A stretch of 64,000 bases of DNA from Streptomyces sp. LUP47B (GCF_001746295.1 NZ_MJAH01000006.1:780187-844186); one strand, 5' to 3'; shown: positions 1 to 9,031, counted from the first letter of the stretch. Made by a program: numbers and translations. Notes: a model not told the origin generated them from the letters alone.

Positions 1-87
1 CTGCACTTCGAGGCGCGCACCACCGCCGAGTACGGCTCGGACATCGACCCCGTCGCCTACCTGCGCTCGCACGGCGTGAACGTCTGA
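1..87 (+). CDS. C-terminus of probable M23 family metallopeptidase (partial)
   Basis: Only the last 28 codons are in the window, ending at TGA 85-87. The tail reads ...SDIDPVAYLRSHGV.., the usual ending of secreted actinobacterial M23 (LytM-like) peptidoglycan endopeptidases, where a (V/I)DPxxYL motif follows the catalytic beta-sheet. No catalytic residues are visible, so the family call rests on the tail and on context: such a gene commonly precedes the GntR/ptsH pair in Streptomyces. Confidence 0.55.
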   Translation: MHFEARTTAEYGSDIDPVAYLRSHGVNV

Positions 88-113
88 CGACCCACCGCGC
101 GATCTCCGCGAGG

Positions 114-139
114 CCCCGGCTCTCCCGAGCCGGGGTTTC
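114..139 (+). terminator. Intrinsic terminator after the peptidase gene
   Basis: A perfect 9-bp stem (114-122 with 127-135) encloses a 4-nt loop and is followed by TTTCGTCGTTT. It lies 27 nt after the peptidase stop codon. Confidence 0.8.
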
Positions 140-276
140 GTCGTTTCCGCGGCCCCGTTGTCCAAAAAATATCCTCGGATTCCGGTCCGCCGTCGGAAAT
201 TCCCGTTCATTGCAATAGAGTCACTGAACACACGTCAATCGGCGACGTTTCACGGGGATTAAGATGGAGGTCGGAC

Positions 277-972
277 ATGCGTATTCCGGCGCACTCGGTA
301 TGCACGGCGATCCGGGACGACATCGTCGCCGGTGTCTACGAGCGCGGCAGCCGGCTCACCGAGGAACTGCTCGCCCGCCGCTACGGCGTCTCCCGTGTCC
401 CGGTCCGGGAGGCCCTGCGCACGCTGGAGGCCGAGGGCTTCGTGGTGACGCGCCGGCACGCGGGCGCGTGCGTGGCCGAACCGACCGAGCAGGAGGGCGC
501 CGACGTCCTGGAGATGCGGATGCTCCTCGAGCCGCTCGGCGCCTCGCGGGCCGCCCAGCGCCGCACCGAGGCCCATCTGAAGGTGCTGCGCGGCCTGGTC
601 AGGCTGGGCCAGGAGCGGGCCAGGCGGGGCAACAGCGAGGATCTGCGCTCTCTGGGGGGCTGGTTCCACGAGACGCTCGCCCAGGCCTCCGGCAGCCCCG
701 CGCTGACCTCGATGCTGACCCAGCTGCGGCACAAGATCGCCTGGATGTACGTCGTGGACGCGCCGGCCAACCCCGCGGAGTCCTGGGCCGAACACGGCGC
801 GATCGTGGACGCGGTGGCGCGCGGGGACGGCGAGCGCGCGCGGGCGATCACGGCACTGCACACCGAGCGCTCGGGCGCCGTGCACCGGCTGCGGTTCGCC
901 TCCGGGCAGGACCGCACGGACCGTGTGAGGACCTCGCAACATCCTGTAAACGTGACAGGTCTGCGGCATTAA
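277..972 (+). CDS. GntR family transcriptional regulator (FCD type)
   Basis: A 231-residue DNA-binding regulator. The N-terminal winged helix (about residues 8-70) has the GntR signature: an I/V-x-G-x-Y/F entry, L-T-E-E-L-L-A-R-R-Y-G-V-S-R-x-P-V-R-E-A-L recognition region and an E-x-x-G-F/L-V wing. The C-terminal half (about 80-215) fits an all-helical FCD ligand-binding domain; its ligand is unknown. The start at 277 is supported by GGAGG at 266-270. Its stop faces ptsH, the HPr gene on the other strand. This pairing suggests, but does not prove, a role in carbon metabolism. Confidence 0.88.
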   Translation: MRIPAHSVCTAIRDDIVAGVYERGSRLTEELLARRYGVSRVPVREALRTLEAEGFVVTRRHAGACVAEPTEQEGADVLEMRMLLEPLGASRAAQRRTEAHLKVLRGLVRLGQERARRGNSEDLRSLGGWFHETLAQASGSPALTSMLTQLRHKIAWMYVVDAPANPAESWAEHGAIVDAVARGDGERARAITALHTERSGAVHRLRFASGQDRTDRVRTSQHPVNVTGLRH

Positions 973-1045
973 CACGGGCGCCGTATACAAAGAGAGGCTA
1001 ATTCGAGGGGGAGTATTTCTGCTGCCCGTAAAAGGGAAATGCGAA

Positions 1046-1073
1046 GGGCCCGCCCGGTAATTCGGACGAGCCC
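1046..1073 (-). terminator. Terminator of ptsH
   Basis: Read on the minus strand, an 11-bp stem (1073-1063 with 1056-1046), including G-U pairs, closes a short loop and leads into TTCGCATTTCCC. It lies about 25 nt after the ptsH stop. Confidence 0.6.
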
Positions 1074-1099
1074 CTCGATGCTTTTTAAGGCACCTTCCC

Positions 1100-1381
1100 T
1101 CAGACGGTCTCGGGAAGCTCCTCGAGCCCCTCGGCGACCAGCTTCGCGAGGCGGTCGAGGGCCGCGTCCGCGCCCTCGGCGTCGGAGGCGAGGACGACCT
1201 CCTCGCCGCCCTGCGCCCCCAGGCCGAGAACGGCCAGCATGGAGGCCGCGTTGACGGGGTTGCCGTCGGCCTTGGCGATCGTCACCGGGATACCTGCGGC
1301 CGTGGTGGCCCGGACGAAGATGGAAGCGGGGCGGGCGTGAAGGCCCTCGGCCCAGCCGACGTTGACGCGGCGCTCAGCCAT
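1100..1381 (-). CDS. ptsH: Phosphocarrier protein HPr of the PTS
   Basis: A 93-residue HPr. It carries phosphate from enzyme I to the sugar-specific EIIA components in the cytoplasm. The active-site motif G-L-H-A-R-P-A places the phosphorylated histidine at residue 15. The segment N-A-A-S-M-L-A-V-L-G-L-G puts a serine at residue 47, equivalent to the regulatory Ser46 region of Firmicutes HPr, but without the classic Firmicutes context. The length is normal for the family. The gene converges with the GntR gene and diverges from the acyltransferase gene. Confidence 0.95.
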   Translation of the reverse strand: MAERRVNVGWAEGLHARPASIFVRATTAAGIPVTIAKADGNPVNAASMLAVLGLGAQGGEEVVLASDAEGADAALDRLAKLVAEGLEELPETV

Positions 1382-1565
1382 GTGATGCTGCCCTTCGGTG
1401 TTCAGGGTTGTCTAGACCAGTTTCCCACACGTGAAGCGCCTCCGGACAGGACCCGAAGTCCCTCCGGGGGCAGTGGTCGGACCGCGGCCTCGGCCCGACG
1501 TGCGTCCTTGTGCGTTCTCGCGCGTTCTCCACAGACTGCCTCGCGCCGTTGTCGTACGCGAGCCG

Positions 1566-1571
1566 TACTCT
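1566..1571 (+). promoter_or_regulatory. -10 element, leaderless promoter
   Basis: TACTCT lies 7 nt before the ATG at 1579, with no ribosome-binding site in between. The predicted transcript starts at or next to the ATG. Confidence 0.55.
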
Positions 1572-1578
1572 GGGGCCC

Positions 1579-4422
1579 ATGCAGAGCGCGTCGGACCGGC
1601 ACGAGTATCCCGCCCACTGGGAGGCCGACGTGGTGCTGCGCGACGGCGGCACCGCGCGCATCAGGCCCATCACCGTCGACGACGCCGATCGCCTGGTCAG
1701 CTTCTACGAGCAGGTCTCGGACGAGTCGAAGTACTACCGCTTCTTCGCGCCCTACCCTCGCCTGTCCGCCAAGGACGTCCACCGCTTCACGCACCACGAC
1801 TTTGTGGACCGGGTGGGGCTCGCCGCCACGGTCGGCGGCGAGTTCATCGCCACCGTACGCTACGACCGCATCGGCACCGACGGCATGCCCGCCGCCGCCC
1901 CTGCCGACGAGGCCGAGGTAGCCTTCCTGGTCCAGGACGCCCACCAGGGACGCGGCGTGGCCTCCGCCCTCCTCGAACACATCGGGGCGGTCGCGCGCGA
2001 GCGCGGCATCCGGCGCTTCGCCGCCGAGGTGCTGCCCGCCAACGTCAAGATGATCAAAGTGTTCACCGACGCCGGGTACACCCAGAAGCGCAGCTTCGAG
2101 GACGGCGTCGTACGCCTGGAGTTCGACCTGGAGCCCACCGACCGCTCGCTCGCCGTGCAGTACGCGCGCGAGCAGCGCGCGGAGTCGCGGTCCGTGCAGC
2201 GGCTGCTCACCCCCGGTTCGGTCGCCGTCGTCGGTGTCGGCCGCACCCCCGGCGGGGTGGGCCGCAGCGTGCTCGGCAACATCCGGGACTACGGGTTCAA
2301 CGGCCGCCTGTACGCCGTGAACAAGGCGTTCCCCGACGAGCAGAAGGAACTCGACGGCATCCCCGCGCACCGCTCGGTGCGCGACATCGACGGCCCCGTC
2401 GACCTCGCGGTCGTCGCCGTGCCGGCCGAGCACGTCCACGAGGTCGTCGCCGAGTGCGGGGCACACGGCGTGCAGGGACTCGTCGTGCTCTCCGCCGGGT
2501 ACGCCGAAAGCGGCCCCGACGGACGCGAGCGCCAGCGGGAACTCGTGCGGCACGCGCGCGCGTACGGCATGCGGATCATCGGCCCGAACGCCTTCGGGAT
2601 CATCAACACCTCCCCCCAGGTCCGGCTGAACGCCTCGCTGGCCCCCGAGACACCCCGCCCCGGCCGGATCGGCCTGTTCGCCCAGTCCGGCGCCATCGGC
2701 ATCGCCCTGCTCTCCCGGCTGCACCGCCGCGGCGCCGGCGTCACCGGCGTGACCGGCGTCTCCACCTTCGTCTCCGCCGGCAACCGCGCGGACGTCTCCG
2801 GCAACGACGTCCTGCAGTACTGGTACGACGACCCGGACACCGACGTCGTCCTCATGTACCTGGAGTCCATCGGCAACCCCCGCAAGTTCACCCGCCTCGC
2901 CAGGCGTACGGCGGCCGCCAAGCCCCTGGTCGTGGTGCAGGGCGCGGGCACCGCCCCGCAGGGCCACGCCGTTCGCGCGACGCGACTGCCGCACGCCACG
3001 GTCTCGGCGCTGCTGCGGCAGGCCGGCGTGATCCGGGTCGACACCATCACCGAACTGGTGGACACCGGCCTGCTGCTCGCCCGCCAGCCGCTGCCCACCG
3101 GCCCCGACGTCGCGATCCTCGGCAACTCCGAGTCGCTCGGCCTGCTCACCTACGACGCGTGCGTGGCCGAAGGTCTCCGGCCGTCGACCCCGCTGGACCT
3201 CACCACGGCAGCCGCGCCGGAGGACTTCCACGCGGCCCTCGCGCGCGCGTTGGCCGACGACTCGTGCGACGCGGTGATCGTGACCGCCATCCCGACGGTC
3301 GGCGAGGGATCGGCAGGCGACGCCGCGCTCGCCGAGGCGCTCAGGTCCGCGGCGGAGCAGGTCCCCGGCAAGCCGGTCCTCGTGGTCCACGTCGAGCTCG
3401 GCGGCCTCGCGGAGGCCCTGTCCGCGGCGACCAGCACCGCGCCGCAGGCCGCCGCGGGTCCGCCGGCGATCCGCCCCGACCACCCGTTCCGCGCCCTGGA
3501 CCGGCTGCGCGCCACTCCGGCCCCCGCGGAACAGCCCGCCCCCGGGAACAGCGACCGCCTCATCCCCGCCTACCCCGCCGCCGAGCGCGCGGTGCGGGCC
3601 CTGGCCGACGCCGTGCAGTACGCCCAGTGGCGCCGGGAGGCCGCCGAACCCGGCAAGGTGCCCGAGTCCATCGACGCGGCCATCGACGAGAAGGGCGCCG
3701 CCGCCCTGATCGACGGCCTGCTCACGCGCGGGCAGGGCCTCACCCTCGGCAGCGAGGAGACCTGCGAGCTGCTCGCCATGTACGGCATCCAGGTCCACCG
3801 CGCCCTGCCCGCCACCACCGCCGACGCGGCCGTCCGGGCCGCCGCCGCCCTCGGCTACCCGGTCGCCCTCAAGGCCACCGCCCCGCACCTGCGTCACCGC
3901 GCCGACCTCGGCGGCGTACGCCTCGATCTCGCCGACGAGGAGCAGCTGCGGCGGGCGTACGCCGAGCTGACCGAGTTGTTCGGCACCCCCGACGAACTGC
4001 GGCCCGTGGTGCAGGGGATGGCCCCGCGCGGGGTGGACACCGTGATCCGGGCCGTCATCGACCCCGCCGCCGGCGCCGTGCTGTCCTTCGGGCTCGCCGG
4101 GGCCGCCTCGCAGCTGCTCGGCGACACCGCGCACCGGCTGGTTCCGGTCACCGACCGGGAGGCGGCGACCCTCGTCCGCTCGATCCGGACCGCACCGCTC
4201 CTCTTCGGCTGGCGGGGTTCCACCCCGGTGGACACACCGGCGCTGGAGGAACTCCTGCTGCGGGTGTCCCGGCTGGTCGACGACCATCCCGAGGTCGTCG
4301 CGGTCACCCTGGAGCCGGTCGTCGTCGCCCCGCGCGGTCTGAGCGTGCTCGGCGCCTCCGTGCGGCTCGCGCCGCCGCCCGCCCGCGACGACCTCGGCCC
4401 GCGGACACTTCCCGCGTACTGA
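1579..4422 (+). CDS. Pat-type GNAT acyltransferase fused to an NDP-forming acyl-CoA synthetase-like protein
   Basis: A 947-residue cytoplasmic protein that probably acylates lysines of metabolic enzymes such as acyl-CoA synthetases. An N-terminal GNAT domain spans about residues 15-190, with the acyl-CoA loop Q-G-R-G-V-A near residue 125. It is followed by a CoA-binding Rossmann domain (about 205-340, start V-A-V-V-G-V-G-R), succinyl-CoA-synthetase-like domains (N-x-F-G-I-I-N-T and an F-A-Q-S-G-A-I-G segment) and a C-terminal ATP-grasp domain (about 700-930). In Salmonella Pat the GNAT domain is at the C-terminus; here the order is reversed. The start at 1579 is chosen because a TACTCT hexamer lies 7 nt upstream; an in-frame extension to 1510 is open but would include the promoter. 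Confidence 0.9.
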   Translation: MQSASDRHEYPAHWEADVVLRDGGTARIRPITVDDADRLVSFYEQVSDESKYYRFFAPYPRLSAKDVHRFTHHDFVDRVGLAATVGGEFIATVRYDRIGTDGMPAAAPADEAEVAFLVQDAHQGRGVASALLEHIGAVARERGIRRFAAEVLPANVKMIKVFTDAGYTQKRSFEDGVVRLEFDLEPTDRSLAVQYAREQRAESRSVQRLLTPGSVAVVGVGRTPGGVGRSVLGNIRDYGFNGRLYAVNKAFPDEQKELDGIPAHRSVRDIDGPVDLAVVAVPAEHVHEVVAECGAHGVQGLVVLSAGYAESGPDGRERQRELVRHARAYGMRIIGPNAFGIINTSPQVRLNASLAPETPRPGRIGLFAQSGAIGIALLSRLHRRGAGVTGVTGVSTFVSAGNRADVSGNDVLQYWYDDPDTDVVLMYLESIGNPRKFTRLARRTAAAKPLVVVQGAGTAPQGHAVRATRLPHATVSALLRQAGVIRVDTITELVDTGLLLARQPLPTGPDVAILGNSESLGLLTYDACVAEGLRPSTPLDLTTAAAPEDFHAALARALADDSCDAVIVTAIPTVGEGSAGDAALAEALRSAAEQVPGKPVLVVHVELGGLAEALSAATSTAPQAAAGPPAIRPDHPFRALDRLRATPAPAEQPAPGNSDRLIPAYPAAERAVRALADAVQYAQWRREAAEPGKVPESIDAAIDEKGAAALIDGLLTRGQGLTLGSEETCELLAMYGIQVHRALPATTADAAVRAAAALGYPVALKATAPHLRHRADLGGVRLDLADEEQLRRAYAELTELFGTPDELRPVVQGMAPRGVDTVIRAVIDPAAGAVLSFGLAGAASQLLGDTAHRLVPVTDREAATLVRSIRTAPLLFGWRGSTPVDTPALEELLLRVSRLVDDHPEVVAVTLEPVVVAPRGLSVLGASVRLAPPPARDDLGPRTLPAY

Positions 4423-4460
4423 GCAGCGGCGAGCGGTGCCTCGCAGTCAGTGCGCCCCCG

Positions 4461-4466
4461 TAGGAT
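4461..4466 (+). promoter_or_regulatory. -10 element, leaderless promoter
   Basis: TAGGAT lies 7 nt before the ATG at 4474, in the short gap after the acyltransferase gene. No Shine-Dalgarno sequence is present. Confidence 0.6.
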
Positions 4467-4473
4467 GGACGTC

Positions 4474-5061
4474 ATGGCCAAGACCAGTACGACGACCCAG
4501 GGGCTGCGAACGGCGATCGAGCGCAGCGGCTACTACCCGGCCCTCGTGGCCGAGGCGGTGGAGTCCGCGCTGGGCGGCGAGCCCATCCGGTCGTACCTGG
4601 TCCACCAGGAGACGACGTTCGACCAGAACGAGGTGCGGCGGCACGTGACCGTGCTCGTCCTCACCGGCAACCGCTTCATTGTCAGCCACACCGACGAGCA
4701 GGCCGCCGACAGCACGTCCCCGACGCCGTACGCCACCACCTCCACGGAGTCCGTGAAGCTCGGCCGGATCTCGTCGGTCGTGGTCAGCCGGGTCGTCGCC
4801 AACCCGGAGCAGTACCAGCCGGGCAGCCTGCCCCGCGAGGTCGTGCTGACCATCGGCTGGGGCGCCGTCTCCCGCATCGACCTGGAGCCCGCCGCGTGCG
4901 GCGACCCCAACTGCGAGGCGGACCACGGCTACACCGGCAGCTCCACGGCGGACGACCTCAGCCTGCGCGTCAGCGAGGCGGGGGACGGCCCGGACACCGT
5001 GCGTCAGGCGCTCGCCTTCGCCCAGGCCATCTCCGAGGCGACCGCGGACGTCACCCGCTGA
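4474..5061 (+). CDS. DUF5998 family protein
   Basis: A 195-residue soluble protein conserved in Streptomyces, with no known function. There is no signal peptide or membrane segment. It has an A-L-V-A-E-A-V-E helix near the N-terminus, a probable beta-rich core, and a C-G-D-P-N-C-E-A-D-H-G-Y segment whose Cys and His could bind metal. The start at 4474 fits the TAGGAT leaderless promoter; an upstream in-frame GTG at 4450 lies in the promoter. The stop overlaps the next ATG by one base (TGATG), so the two proteins are probably translationally coupled. Confidence 0.8.
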   Translation: MAKTSTTTQGLRTAIERSGYYPALVAEAVESALGGEPIRSYLVHQETTFDQNEVRRHVTVLVLTGNRFIVSHTDEQAADSTSPTPYATTSTESVKLGRISSVVVSRVVANPEQYQPGSLPREVVLTIGWGAVSRIDLEPAACGDPNCEADHGYTGSSTADDLSLRVSEAGDGPDTVRQALAFAQAISEATADVTR

Positions 5062-6257
5062 TGGCGCAGCCCGCCGCCTGGGACCACCCGGAACCCCTCG
5101 CCCTCGACACCGCGCCCGTCCCCGAGTACGGCACCGGCTCCCTCGCCGACCTGCTGCCCACCCTCGCCGCCGGCATGGGCGTACCGGGCACGACCGCCGC
5201 GATCTCCGAGCTCACCCCCGCCGACCGGAACTGCGTGTTCCTGATCGACGGCCTGGGCTGGGAGCAGCTGAAGGCGCACCCGGACGAGGCGCCCTTCATG
5301 ACCTCCCTGCTGGCCAGCTCGCGCGGCGGCACCGGCCGCCCCCTGACCACCGGCTACCCGGCGACCACCGCGACCTCCCTCGCCTCCGTCGGCACCGGCC
5401 GCCCGCCCGGAGCCCACGGCCTGCCCGGCTACACCGTGCGCAACCCGGCCACCGGCGAGCTGATGAACCAGCTGCGCTGGCAGCCGTGGACCAAGCCGCA
5501 GGTCTGGCAGCCGTACCCCACAGTCTTCCAACTCGCCGACCAGGCCGGCGTGCACGCGGCCCAGGTCTCCTCGCCGACCTTCCAGAACACTCCGCTGACC
5601 AAGGTCGCGCTCAGCGGCGGCACGTTCCACGGCCGGTTGTCCGGCGAGGACCGCATGGACCTCGCGGCCGAGCAACTCGCTGGTGGCGATCGCTCGTTGG
5701 TGTATACGTACTACTCCGAGGTCGACGGCGCGGGCCACCGCTTCGGCGTCGACTCCGACACCTGGCGCGGCCAGCTGATGTACGTCGACCGCCTGGTCCA
5801 GCGTCTCGCCGAGCAACTGCCCCCGAACAGCGCGCTGTACGTCACCGCCGACCACGGCATGATCGACATTCCCTTCGACGAGCAGCACCGCTTCGACTTC
5901 GACGAGGACTGGGAACTGCGCGCGGGGGTCGCCCTGTTGGGCGGCGAGGGCCGCGCCCGCCATGTCTACGCGGTGCCGGGCGCCGCGGGTGACGTCCTGA
6001 CCTGCTGGCGCGAGGTCCTCGGCGAGCAGTTCTGGGTCGCCTCACGCGACGAGGCGATCGCCGCGGGCTGGTTCGGGCCGCCGGACCAGTGCGACGAGCG
6101 GGTGTACGACCGCATCGGCGACGTGGTCGCCGCCGCCCGCGACGACGTGCTCCTCATCGCCTCCGAGCGGGAGCCGAAGGAGTCGTCCATGGTCGGGAAC
6201 CACGGTTCGATGACCCCCGCCGAGCAGCTTGTCCCGCTGCTCGAAGTACGCTCCTGA
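5061..6257 (+). CDS. Alkaline phosphatase superfamily nucleotide pyrophosphatase/phosphodiesterase
   Basis: A 398-residue two-metal hydrolase of the nucleotide pyrophosphatase branch. Metal and catalytic motifs appear in family order: L-I-D-G-L-G-W (first Asp), T-G-Y-P-A-T-T-A-T-S-L (Thr nucleophile), Y-Y-S-E-V-D-G-A-G-H (Asp and His), T-A-D-H-G-M (Asp-His) and V-G-N-H-G-S-M (final His). No signal peptide is visible, so it is probably cytoplasmic. The substrate is unknown. The ATG at 5061 shares its A with the stop of the DUF5998 gene, indicating an operon. The thymidine kinase gene follows 50 nt later. Confidence 0.85.
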   Translation: MAQPAAWDHPEPLALDTAPVPEYGTGSLADLLPTLAAGMGVPGTTAAISELTPADRNCVFLIDGLGWEQLKAHPDEAPFMTSLLASSRGGTGRPLTTGYPATTATSLASVGTGRPPGAHGLPGYTVRNPATGELMNQLRWQPWTKPQVWQPYPTVFQLADQAGVHAAQVSSPTFQNTPLTKVALSGGTFHGRLSGEDRMDLAAEQLAGGDRSLVYTYYSEVDGAGHRFGVDSDTWRGQLMYVDRLVQRLAEQLPPNSALYVTADHGMIDIPFDEQHRFDFDEDWELRAGVALLGGEGRARHVYAVPGAAGDVLTCWREVLGEQFWVASRDEAIAAGWFGPPDQCDERVYDRIGDVVAAARDDVLLIASEREPKESSMVGNHGSMTPAEQLVPLLEVRS

Positions 6258-6307
6258 AACCGACCCGGCCCCATCCACCGCAGAAACCGAAAGGTGCTCG
6301 ACCTCCC

Positions 6308-6967
6308 ATGCCCGAGCTGGTGTTCTTCTCCGGAACCATGGACTGCGGGAAGTCCACACTGGCTCTCCAGATCGAGCACAACCGTTCGGCGCGTGGCCTG
6401 ACGGGCATCATCTTCACCCGGGACGACCGGGCGGGCGAGGGCAAGCTGTCCTCGCGGCTCGGTCTGGTCACGGACGCGGTCGAGGTCGAGGACGGCCAGG
6501 ACCTCTACGTCTACCTCGTCGACCACCTCTCCCAGGGCGGCCGGGCGGACTACGTGATCGCGGACGAGGCGCAGTTCCTCACGCCGGAGCAGATCGACCA
6601 ACTGGCCCGTGTGGTCGACGACCTGGACCTCGACGTCTACGCCTTCGGCATCACGACCGACTTCCGCTCCAAGCTGTTCCCGGGCTCCCAGCGCCTGGTG
6701 GAGCTGGCCGACCGGGTCGAGGTCCTCCAGGTGGAGGCACTGTGCTGGTGCGGCGCCCGGGCCACGCACAACGCCCGTACGGTCAACGGCGAGATGGTCG
6801 TCGAGGGTGCCCAGGTCGTCGTCGGGGACGTCAACCAGGCCGACGACATCGGCTACGAGGTCCTGTGCCGCCGGCACCACCGCCGCCGTATGACCGCGGG
6901 GACGGCCCGCGCGGCCGCGCTGTCCCCGGACGTGCTGCCGGTCCCGTCGGCGGGGGCCCACTTCTGA
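6308..6967 (+). CDS. tdk: Thymidine kinase (type II, TK1-like)
   Basis: A 219-residue salvage enzyme that phosphorylates thymidine with ATP. The P-loop S-G-T-M-D-C-G-K-S-T-L is at residues 8-18. The D-E-A-Q-F-L motif carries the catalytic Glu. A zinc-binding lasso region is indicated by L-C-W-C-G-A-R and the later V-L-C-R-R-H, so the last ligands are Cys and His. AAAGGTG at about 6289 serves as the ribosome-binding site. The short gap after the phosphodiesterase gene suggests co-transcription and a shared nucleotide-metabolism theme. Confidence 0.93.
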   Translation: MPELVFFSGTMDCGKSTLALQIEHNRSARGLTGIIFTRDDRAGEGKLSSRLGLVTDAVEVEDGQDLYVYLVDHLSQGGRADYVIADEAQFLTPEQIDQLARVVDDLDLDVYAFGITTDFRSKLFPGSQRLVELADRVEVLQVEALCWCGARATHNARTVNGEMVVEGAQVVVGDVNQADDIGYEVLCRRHHRRRMTAGTARAAALSPDVLPVPSAGAHF

Positions 6968-7015
6968 CCTGACGTGGTCAGGGCCGGTCCGCGCAACTCT
7001 CGACCGCACCGGGCC

Positions 7016-7807
7016 TCAGCGCGGGTCCTCGATCAGCGCGAACCGTGCCCCCTCCGGATCCGCCACCGTGGCCACACGGCCGTGCGGGCTGTCGTGCGGT
7101 GGGTGCAGGACGTGGCCGCCGAGGTCGGTGAGGAGGCGGGTGGAGGCGGTCGCGTCGGCCACCTCGAAGTAGGTCATCCAGTGCGGCCCCCGGTCCCGGG
7201 GAAGAGTGTGGCCGACGCCGTGAAGTCCGGCGACCGGACGGCCGCCGGCGTGCAGGGTGACGTAGTCGAAGTCGGCGGAGACCACCGGCTCCTCCTCGTA
7301 GCCGAACACCGTCTCGTAGAACTTGGCGACGCTCACCGTCTCGAAGGTGAGCAGCTCGTGCCAGGCGGGAGTGCCCGGTACGCCCGCGACGGACGTGCCG
7401 AGATGCGCCGCCGCCTGCCACACCCCGAAGACGGCCCCGGAAGGGTCGGAGCCGATCACCAGCCGCCCGGCGTCGCCTGCGTCCAGCGGTCCCACTCCCA
7501 CCGTGCCGCCGCACAGCCGTACCGTTTCGGCGGTCAGGTCGATGTCGTCCGAGGCGAGGTAGGGCGTCCATGCCACCGGAAGATGGCGGTCGGGCGGCAG
7601 CTGGCCGATCCCGGCGACCTCCTGGCCGTCCAAGAGGGCCCGCACATAGGGCCCGAGCTGCTGCGGGCCCGGCACGAACTCCCAGCCGAACAGCGATCCG
7701 TAGAACTCCTGGGTCGCGGCCATCCCGTGCACCATCAGACTCACCCAGCAGGGCGTACCGGGCGTGTGCCGAGCGGGCGGGGCGGCCGACCCCCTTGCCT
7801 CGGTCAT
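7016..7807 (-). CDS. VOC family protein with two glyoxalase/bleomycin-resistance domains
   Basis: A 263-residue protein made of two tandem vicinal-oxygen-chelate modules (about residues 18-130 and 140-260). The first opens with P-C-W-V-S-L-M-V and has E-F-Y-G-S-L-F-G-W; the second opens with P-A-W-H-E-L-L-T and has K-F-Y-E-T-V-F-G-Y. Both end in D-P-x-G-A-x-F. Members bind a metal and either an oxidised metabolite or a toxic ligand; the substrate cannot be read here. The ATG at 7807 has GAGGAGAG directly upstream; further in-frame extension upstream is not used. The gene converges with thymidine kinase. Confidence 0.85.
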   Translation of the reverse strand: MTEARGSAAPPARHTPGTPCWVSLMVHGMAATQEFYGSLFGWEFVPGPQQLGPYVRALLDGQEVAGIGQLPPDRHLPVAWTPYLASDDIDLTAETVRLCGGTVGVGPLDAGDAGRLVIGSDPSGAVFGVWQAAAHLGTSVAGVPGTPAWHELLTFETVSVAKFYETVFGYEEEPVVSADFDYVTLHAGGRPVAGLHGVGHTLPRDRGPHWMTYFEVADATASTRLLTDLGGHVLHPPHDSPHGRVATVADPEGARFALIEDPR

Positions 7808-8091
7808 CGTCACTCTCTCCTCGGCCCCTCGCGGTGGCCGTGTCGTGTCCGTGGTCCGGACCTCCGTGCCGATGCTCGCACCACCCGCGGTGCCGCGCGC
7901 TCCGGGCACGCCGCCGCGAGGCCACCCGTGCCAGGAGGGTGCCTGCCGCGCGGCTTCCTGACCGTTGCCACGCGATGGCCGACGGGTGTCGATCGGCGGT
8001 ACAGCATGTGCCCGGTCCCGTACGCCTCGTGATCGGGCCTGTCCGGCGGAGCACAGTAGCCGGAGCTGGACGACGCGGCCACCCCGTGCGC

Positions 8092-8097
8092 AAGGAT
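8092..8097 (+). promoter_or_regulatory. -10-like element, possible leaderless promoter
   Basis: AAGGAT lies 7 nt before the ATG at 8105. The same bases could also act as a weak Shine-Dalgarno sequence, so the reading is uncertain. Confidence 0.4.
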
Positions 8098-8104
8098 GGT
8101 GGCC

Positions 8105-8962
8105 ATGAACGCCATCATCTCCGCATCCGAACTCGCGAGCGACCTGGCGGGCCCGAACCCGCCCGTCCTGCTCGACGTCCGCTGGCAGTTGAGCGTGGCC
8201 AAGGCGGCCGGTGAGCCGCCCTTCGACGGCCGGGCCGAGTACGCGGCCGGGCACCTCCCGGGCGCGGTCTACGTGGACCTGGACCGGGAGTTGGCCGGTC
8301 CGGCCGGCTCCGGCGGGCGGCACCCGCTGCCCGACCTCGCCGAGTTCGGCGCTGCGATGCGCCGGGCCGGTGTCTGCTCGGGCAGGCCGGTGGTCGTGTA
8401 CGACGGCGGACAGGGCTGGGCGGCCGCCCGCGCGTGGTGGCTGCTGCGCTGGACAGGTCACCCGGATGTGCGAGTCCTCGACGGCGGGTTGACGTCCTGG
8501 CAGGGGCCGCTGCAGTCCTCCGTGCCGGGTCCGGCGCTTGCCGAGGGCGACTTCCAGCCGGTGCCCGCGGCGGCCGGTCTCCTCGACGCCGACGCGGCCG
8601 CGGCGCTGGCCCGCGCGGGGGTGCTGCTGGACGCACGCGCGGGGGAGCGGTACCGCGGTGAGGTGGAGCCGATCGACCGCGTCGGCGGCCACATCCCGGG
8701 CGCCCGGTCCGCGCCCACCACGGACAACGTCGGTCCGGGCGGCCGCTTCCTGCCCGCGGAGGAGCTCAACGCCCGCTTCAAGGCCCTCGGTGCCGGCGAC
8801 GACACCGAGGTCGGTGTCTACTGCGGTTCGGGCGTGTCCGGCGCCCACGAGGTCCTGGCCCTGGCGGTCGCGGGCATCCCCGCGGCGCTGTACGTCGGCT
8901 CCTGGTCGGAGTGGTCCTCGGACCCGGAGCGCCCGGTCGCCGTGGGACCGGATCCCCAGTAG
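8105..8962 (+). CDS. Thiosulfate/mercaptopyruvate sulfurtransferase (two rhodanese domains)
   Basis: A 285-residue tandem-rhodanese enzyme. It moves sulfane sulfur from thiosulfate or 3-mercaptopyruvate to an acceptor. The N-terminal inactive rhodanese domain spans about residues 8-135 (V-L-L-D-V-R-W and A-G-H-L-P-G-A). The catalytic domain spans about 155-275, with the active-site loop V-Y-C-G-S-G-V-S-G and catalytic Cys240. An alternative ATG at 8096 adds three residues; 8105 fits the upstream AAGGAT element better. It is transcribed divergently from the VOC gene, with about 300 nt between them that holds only promoters. Confidence 0.9.
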   Translation: MNAIISASELASDLAGPNPPVLLDVRWQLSVAKAAGEPPFDGRAEYAAGHLPGAVYVDLDRELAGPAGSGGRHPLPDLAEFGAAMRRAGVCSGRPVVVYDGGQGWAAARAWWLLRWTGHPDVRVLDGGLTSWQGPLQSSVPGPALAEGDFQPVPAAAGLLDADAAAALARAGVLLDARAGERYRGEVEPIDRVGGHIPGARSAPTTDNVGPGGRFLPAEELNARFKALGAGDDTEVGVYCGSGVSGAHEVLALAVAGIPAALYVGSWSEWSSDPERPVAVGPDPQ

Positions 8963-8987
8963 CCCGCCCCTGTCCGGAGCACGAGAA

Positions 8988-9014
8988 AGGGCCGCACTCG
9001 GTGAGCGCGGCCCT
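8988..9014. terminator. Bidirectional terminator between the rhodanese gene and sepH
   Basis: The hairpin has an 8-bp outer stem (AGGGCCGC with GCGGCCCT) plus an inner CTC/GAG pair. CTTCCTCG follows on the plus strand and CTTTCTCG on the minus strand, so it serves both converging genes. Confidence 0.75.
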
Positions 9015-9031
9015 CTTCCTCGTACGAGCGA

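Noticed and set aside
1402-4287. 961-codon open frame on the minus strand
   Set aside because: It is the shadow of the acyltransferase gene. High third-position GC keeps the antisense frame open, and the translation has no recognisable domain.
1431-4463. 1010-codon open frame on the plus strand in another phase
   Set aside because: It overlaps the acyltransferase gene in the wrong frame and is almost all Arg, Pro and Gly.
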